Source: Monilinia fructicola (taxonomy: Eukaryota; Ascomycota; Leotiomycetes; Helotiales; Sclerotiniaceae). From it: 64,000 bases of DNA. The notes below the pieces were generated by a model. That model worked only from the letters and a program-made list of their open reading frames with translations. It made no database searches and was not told where the DNA came from. Shown here one piece after another: positions 58,588 to 64,000 of this stretch. How positions within the stretch are numbered: position 1 is the stretch's first letter; every line of letters begins with the position of its first letter. The translations under genes and the position numbers were made by a program. The stretch covers positions 124,001 through 188,000 of the forward strand of contig VICG01000013.1 in the NCBI GenBank assembly GCA_008692225.1, written 5' to 3'.

Positions 58588-60511
58588 GTGGTGAAAGGGG
58601 ATGAGGCTTTTGCGCAAGCAATGTTGAAGGAACCCCCGAAAACATGGTCAAGCAGATCCTTTGTATTATACGCATGTGCTTTGGTAGCTTTCTTTTGCAG
58701 CACTTGCAATGGATTCGATGGATCTATGTTCAACTCTCTTCTCGCAATGGACCAATTTAAGAAATACTTCAACGTGGCCAACGATGGTGCTTGGACTGGT
58801 ATCGTTACGTCTATGTATTCTATCGGAAGTGTTGTTAGTATCCCTTTTATTGGACCAGCATGTGATACTTGGGGGAGAAAGGTCGGTATTTATATTGGAG
58901 CCACGTCGATTGTGATAGGAACAATAATCCAGTCCACCACGCTTCACTCAAGTAACGCAATTGGTCAATTCATGGGTGGTAGATTCTTGCTTGGATTTGG
59001 TGTGGCAATAGTTGCATCTGCTGGACCAACGTGGGTAACAGTGGAATTTTGACACCAAGATAAAAGTTTTTGATAGCTAACACACCACAAGGTATGTTGT
59101 TGAAACATCGCATCCCGCACATAGAGGTGTCGTCACTGCTGTAAGTTAAGCGTATCTTCTCAAATGCCGAAAGATACTGACTGGCCTGAAAGTTCTATAA
59201 TACATTTTGGTTAGTTCATCTCGTCATACGCCACCATATTGCTTGAAACCAGGACACCACGAATTTTCTTCAATTTCCCTCAAATTCAATGGCTGATCTG
59301 CTTAAGGTTTGTCGGCTCAATTCTTGCTTCAGGTTCTGCAAGGGGAAGTGCGAATCTAGGAGGGAATCGGGCTTGGCAAGTTCCAGTATGGCTCCAGATG
59401 GCATTCCCAGGACTTTGCATCATCCTGGTATGGGCGCTCCCCGAGAGTCCACGTTGGCAATATGTGCATGGACAACGAGACAAAGCAAAGGCGATGCTTA
59501 CACGATATCATGGTGAAGGAAACCCTGATAGTATCTGGGTTGAAATGCAACTTCGAGAATATGAAGAATACTTAGAGATGGATGGTGCCGATAAACGATG
59601 GTGGGATTATCGTGCTCTGTTTAAGGACAGAGCTTCAAGATATCGTTTGGCCTGCAACTGCACCATCTCGATATTCGGACAATGGGCTGGCAATGGTACT
59701 GCAAGGACTCCATATCTTTCATGTAGTATACTGACTGGATGCTAAGGCCCCATTTCCTACTTCATCTCTGCTGTCCTTGATACAGCAGGCATCACGGACT
59801 CCATAACACAACTCAACCTGAACCTAGGCCTCAACATTATGCAGTTCGCGCTTGCTCTATTCGGTGCTTCCCTTGTGGATAAAGTTGGCCGTCGCCCATT
59901 ACTTTTATTCGCAAACATTGGGTGCGCTATTGTATGGATCGGAGCCACAGTTTCGTCTTCAATAAATGCCAACACAGGTAGTAAGAGCAGTGGATCTGCT
60001 GTTGTCGCCATGATCTTCCTCTTCGATGCCATCTTCAGTATAGGCTTCACACCATTACAAGCATTATACCCTGTCGAGGTCCTCAGTTTCGAGATGAGAG
60101 CAAAAGGAATGGCTTTCAGCAACTTTGCTGTATCGGCGGGTACGTTCCCACTTGATTACTCTCCCAAATTTGGTCAGAGGAACTAATAATCATTGATAGC
60201 TATTCTTGTGAATCAATTTGCATACCCTGTAGCCCTAGAGAAGGTTAAATGGAAGACTTATCTTGTCTTTGTGCTTTGGTGTCCGATTCAAGCTATTGTC
60301 ATTTACTTCTTTATTCCAGAGACGAAGAATCGCACAGTAAGTTGAGCTTGAAATTCTGTTGTGTAATAACAAACTATCTGACCCTACTCTTTAGCTCGAA
60401 GAATTGGATGATATTTTCCATGCCAAGAACCCAAGAAAAGCATCTCTCGAAAAGAAGAAGTTGGCTCTTGACCACAACACGAATATCGTCAAAGTAGAAG
60501 AAGTCAATTGA
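58588..60511 (+). CDS. MFS sugar transporter (lactose-permease/hexose family), seven exons
   Basis: Proton-coupled sugar permease of the plasma membrane. Exons: 58588-59030, 59092-59140, 59193-59209, 59307-59695, 59747-60139, 60200-60336, 60395-60511. Total 1545 nt, 514 aa, divisible by three, with every intron GT/AG and a branch site. Exon 3 is only 17 nt. Signature blocks: FDGSMFNSLLAM, GPACDTWGRKVGIYIG, the post-helix-6 LPESPRWQYVHGQ, GRRPLLLFAN, FSIGFTPLQALYPVEVLSFE, PETKNRTLEELDDIFHAKNP. Twelve spans are expected. The substrate is not determined. The neighbouring secreted FAD oxidase is divergent; whether they are co-regulated is unknown. Confidence 0.9.
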
Positions 60512-60904
60512 GAGAGGCAGGCTAGATGGATGTGTCTGAAGGTGGTGACGCATAAAAATTGGTAGTGTTACTCGAGGACATCCTCGCAGCGTCTCCGTGT
60601 ATGAGTTCGAACTCTGTAGCACACGCATTAAATCGAGTTTCTTTCGCTTTGAATCAGAATTGGTTTCGGTCAAATATCTAGAAACTATTCATTGCGGCAG
60701 TCTTGATATTTATGTTCGTGTTTGTTGAATATGTATATACCTGATGAGTGAGGAAACTGTAAGAGTATGAAAATCTTCACACTTCTCTCCAATCTACAAG
60801 AGGGCTTAGCCTTAATTTACAGTGGGAAGTGACGCCTTGACCTTATCTTGGCGCCAGAGACGCCGTAATCTGATTTTCCAACTCTATGCTATTTCTATAG
60901 GAGA
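60512..60904. other. Intergenic region
   Basis: 3' flank of the transporter. No gene recognised. Confidence 0.5.
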
Positions 60905-61147
60905 TTGACATTGTCGAAACTAATTTCAGTATTGACCAACGATGATATCCGTTCGAAAGATACAAGAAGGATACTCGAGTATATTCTCATCTGCAAATCT
61001 TGGTCGAAGCAGATAGCCAATAGGTTACACGAAGCCCCCTCGTATTATTGCAGGCTCTCAAGCGCACAGCGAGGGAAATACAAATCTTTAATCAACCTTA
61101 CTACAGACCATTACTGTAGAATTAATTGTCGTAGGACATTTAATTAA
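60905..61147 (+). pseudogene. F-box-like fragment, 80 codons
   Basis: The open frame has RILEYILICKSWSKQIANRL, which resembles the second half of fungal F-box domains, typically 'L..C+SW...a..lL'. It is followed by HEAPSYYCRLSSAQRGKYKS. No complete F-box and no continuation are seen, and no upstream exon was found. Likely a remnant, or one exon of an unresolved gene. Confidence 0.3.
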
Positions 61148-63615
61148 GGATTTCCTGGAGATAAATATCGTCGTTTTTGGTTTTTTTTGAGCTGAAACAT
61201 TCTGTCTGGGTGTTAGGCATATATATCTAATCGATGAATCAATATCTCGAGAGAAGTGTAGGTATACGAGTAAGAGATGGAAATATTTCTCTTCTCAATC
61301 TAAGCCTTACTACATGCTACATGATGCAAAAACTTCGCTTTTTGGGCCATATGGATGGTATGACGGGTGGGAGAAATCTCATGTGGGGTTATATCGAACC
61401 TTTCAGCTGTAATACAATGGTTTTCAAGAAAAAAAAATATTATGTTACGATTAATCTCTTTGAAGGAGACTTACCTTAGTCTCCTCTCATGGATTCTTTT
61501 CGCATGGTACGTGGAGAAAGATGAAGGGCGGTATCGCTAGAGGAATGATAGATAGCAAATAGGCGAGCTTAAGGGGTTGGAGTAGACGCTTGTCGAAATG
61601 TAATTCTCATTGTACATTTGTTCTAGACCTTTCATACTCGTTAGAATTTCATGGGTGGCTATAAAATCAACAGCGAAGCCTTTGCCACTGAGATTAGGAG
61701 TTAAAGTGAGAAAAGGGATTCGAGTTCAGAGTTTCATAGCTTGAGGGTAGGAAAGTCATCACTGATGATTGAGCACCACATTTGATGATGCATGACGTTG
61801 ATGCTTTAATCTACTGTACTGAAAGTTATGAATTTAAAGCTACAAACACATGATAGCGCTTTCCATGTTGATCTCAGCGTCTAAATATATTTATTCCAAC
61901 TTACAAACGATACAAGAAGATCATCAATGTTAATGATTCCCCCTTAACCATCACATATGTCTTGAGCATGTTTTCAGAACTTGCCACTCGTACAGTCTTT
62001 CATCCCAAGCTTAGAATTTGAAATCTCTTAAGACCATTTCGCACTACTCCCTTGCTCCTTCTGGTTTTTAGGTAGAATGTTTGATGGGAATATTCTTTCC
62101 AGTCTATGCCAAGTCAAAGCAGCCTCCAAGTTATCCGATAAAGATTTTGAATCTACCACATCGTAAGTGACTTGACTCACCACCACCTATTTACAGGCTC
62201 GTTCATAAGGCCATCTCAGAGGTAATTGACAGTCACATCCGAGACCAACTTTTACCGTCTTTCAAGCCCTCAAACCTTATCATTACCGATTCACAAAATC
62301 TTGAGGCACGTTCTTGATGCCTAGCTAATCACGATTAAAAGCTCCTCAAGGCATCTAATCGCTACCTCTCGGTCCAATGAACCAGTATCAATCCCTAGAG
62401 TAGCATTCCATGGCGATATGCTACTAAATTGTAGAATCTCTTCAACTCCTAATATAGTGTATATTTATACATATAATAATAAAAGCTTGTGCACATCCAT
62501 ATCAACGATTTCCGGAATATTATATCGATTTCAAAATATCTTCAAATACTATAGTTATTAGCTTCAAAACATGGATACACCATTCTCAATCCCCCTTTAA
62601 CTTTTCTTCAATTTAACTTCATTTTAATATCATCAACTTCACTTCAATAATAACAATAAATACTCTTTCATTATCATCAACAGCTATTTCGGATTATTTC
62701 ATTTCGTGAAAGTAAGTTGTTTGATTATTTCATTCAGAAATTGCTTTTTTTACCTCGCTTTCGCCTCCTTATTCAACAATGCCCCCCTATATAATAACAC
62801 ATTAACCACTTTAGATTCTGAACAGCTTCAATACTAACAACAACATCAACGATGTTACTAGAACTGATGAACCCGTACTATGCTTAAATACGCCTAGGAC
62901 CTTAATACAACAGTATGGATCCTTAATGCTAACTCCTACGTGCATAAATCTAGTTATCATTTCCTCAACCTCTATCGGCTTCCCATATTAAATACGGTAT
63001 ATTGTCATATTTTTTTGGTACTCTAAAGAATACCAAGATAGATGACAGGAATATCTGCCAAGTAGGGGGAAGAGCAGCTTTCCAGTCGTGGCTATCTTCT
63101 ACTCGCTTGAATATTGACGATCTAGTACGTCATGAGATGAACGGGAGAGAGATGCGCAGTGCGGCGAGACATCTGGTCTTGTAAAAGAAGAAAGGAAAGG
63201 TCGGTGTGTCGTTGTGTGGACTTGGTGGTTCAGACGGCGGATAAATTTAATGGGTGTGTGGAAGGGAGAAAAGGACACACGGATGAGCGGTATGCTAGGT
63301 TTCTGCAGATTTGAGGGTTTGTTTTAAGAAATTGAGGGTTGGCTGATCTGAATTGAGGAATGCGTTGGGGTTGGTGAATGTTGATTTAATTCGTTACCCA
63401 TGGAAAGTCGACTACTTTTCTGATGGTACATTCCCTCTCCCTTGAAGAAAAAAAGTCATCACCAGTACCCTCCCATTCTATTCCATCCTCTTTCACCCCA
63501 TCTCAAGCCGGTCCTCCCTTTGCTGATGAATCCCAAATAACTCCAACCTCTTCACTCGCAACCGATGCCATCCCATCCCCTCGCCTCTACCTCGAAGAAT
63601 AAACTCACCATATAA

Positions 63616-63638
63616 GAACAACAACAACAACAACAAAC
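63616..63638. repeat. AAC trinucleotide repeat
   Basis: About seven copies of AAC. Confidence 0.75.
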
Positions 63639-63752
63639 CCCTCTCCATCAACCCAACAGCCAAACAATTCCCCAAAAATCACCTCACCACCTCACCACAA
63701 CAAGCAAATCAGCAAATATCCATCCATCACTCCGCACTCCCCATCCACCACT

Positions 63753-63793
63753 CTCACTCCCACTCCCACTCCCACTTCCACTCCCACTCCCAC
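63753..63793. repeat. CACTCC hexamer repeat
   Basis: About seven copies of CACTCC with one change. On the minus strand it gives a run of Gly-Ser or Gly-Val codons that is not a gene. Confidence 0.8.
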
Positions 63794-63800
63794 AACTAAA

Positions 63801-63822
63801 CAAGAAACAAGAAACAAGAAAC
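63801..63822. repeat. CAAGAAA heptamer repeat
   Basis: Three copies. Confidence 0.7.
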
Positions 63823-63915
63823 ACAAAGAGAGACAGGAAACGAGAGCGACTAAGGCAACACGAAGCAATATTAGCGATATCGTGATTGTGATTGTGATTA
63901 TGCCCAAGCCCATCA

Positions 63916-63937
63916 ACATACATACATACATACATAT

Positions 63938-63970
<33 letters not shown>

Positions 63971-64000
63971 TATATACATACATACATATATACATACATA
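63916..64000. repeat. CATA/TA microsatellite to the window edge
   Basis: About 85 bp of CATA repeats mixed with TATATA, running past the right edge. Confidence 0.9.

Larger units (their letters stand above)
61148..63915. other. Gene-free AT-rich region with simple repeats
   Basis: No gene recognised on either strand. It may be the long upstream region of a gene beyond the right edge. Simple repeats occur from 63,616 onwards. Confidence 0.4.

Noticed and set aside
1..61000. One secondary-metabolite cluster joining PKS, UstYa-like, FAD oxidase and MFS genes
   Set aside because: They are 17-38 kb apart with conserved housekeeping genes between; no cluster regulator is visible.

Overview
The window reads as nuclear DNA of a filamentous ascomycete. 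The genes carry short introns (about 50-140 bp) with GTRNGT donors, CTRAC-like branch sites and YAG acceptors. The gene families are typically fungal: highly reducing polyketide synthase, HET domain, UstYa/DUF3328, and F-box proteins. Base composition is AT-rich. Gene content and protein style resemble Leotiomycetes (Sclerotiniaceae such as Botrytis, Sclerotinia or Monilinia); this is inference from family resemblance, not a database match.

Layout. 0-5.7 kb: 3' part of a highly reducing PKS (AT-DH-degenerate MT-ER-KR-ACP), + strand, with two single-base frame breaks. 6.6-8.1 kb: CCCH zinc finger joined to a fungal-specific family often labelled 'geranylgeranyl pyrophosphate synthetase'. 8.6-12.2 kb: two small hypothetical genes and a decayed Ty1-copia pol fragment. 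12.7-14.2 kb (-): Ntn-hydrolase asparaginase with one frame break. 15.6-16.3 kb: Gly/Asn/Ser repeat protein. 16.3-21 kb: gene-poor, with a possible broken secreted-protein gene, a small two-exon gene and an odd GC-richer block ending in a large hairpin. 22-22.9 kb (-): F-box protein with an RPEL-like motif. 23-29 kb: gene-poor and simple-repeat rich. 29.0 kb: small Cys-rich protein. 30.6-31.3 kb (-): LAMTOR1/Ego1-type Ragulator subunit. 33-34.4 kb: secreted Ser/Thr-rich protein. 35.9 kb (-): tRNA-Ser(AGA). 36.3-38.0 kb (-): NYN nuclease-like protein with a zinc finger. 38.6-39.5 kb (-): UstYa-like DUF3328 protein. 41.0-42.6 kb (-): COX15. 43.4-45.0 kb: nucleotide-sugar/TPT transporter. 46.5 kb: small membrane protein with two PY motifs. 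48.3-50.4 kb: HET-domain protein. 53.6-54.4 kb: divergent Ras-like GTPase with two frame breaks. 54.7-56.6 kb (-): secreted BBE-type FAD oxidase. 58.6-60.5 kb: MFS sugar transporter with seven exons. 60.5-64 kb: F-box-like fragment, then gene-free AT-rich and microsatellite DNA.

Housekeeping genes (COX15, Ego1, sugar-nucleotide transporter, tRNA) are interspersed with accessory genes (PKS, UstYa-like, HET, FAD oxidase, sugar transporter). The accessory genes are too scattered to form one obvious biosynthetic cluster. The most notable recurring signal is reading frame loss by 1- or 4-bp length changes in three otherwise well-conserved genes. That points either to unpolished sequence or to several young pseudogenes.
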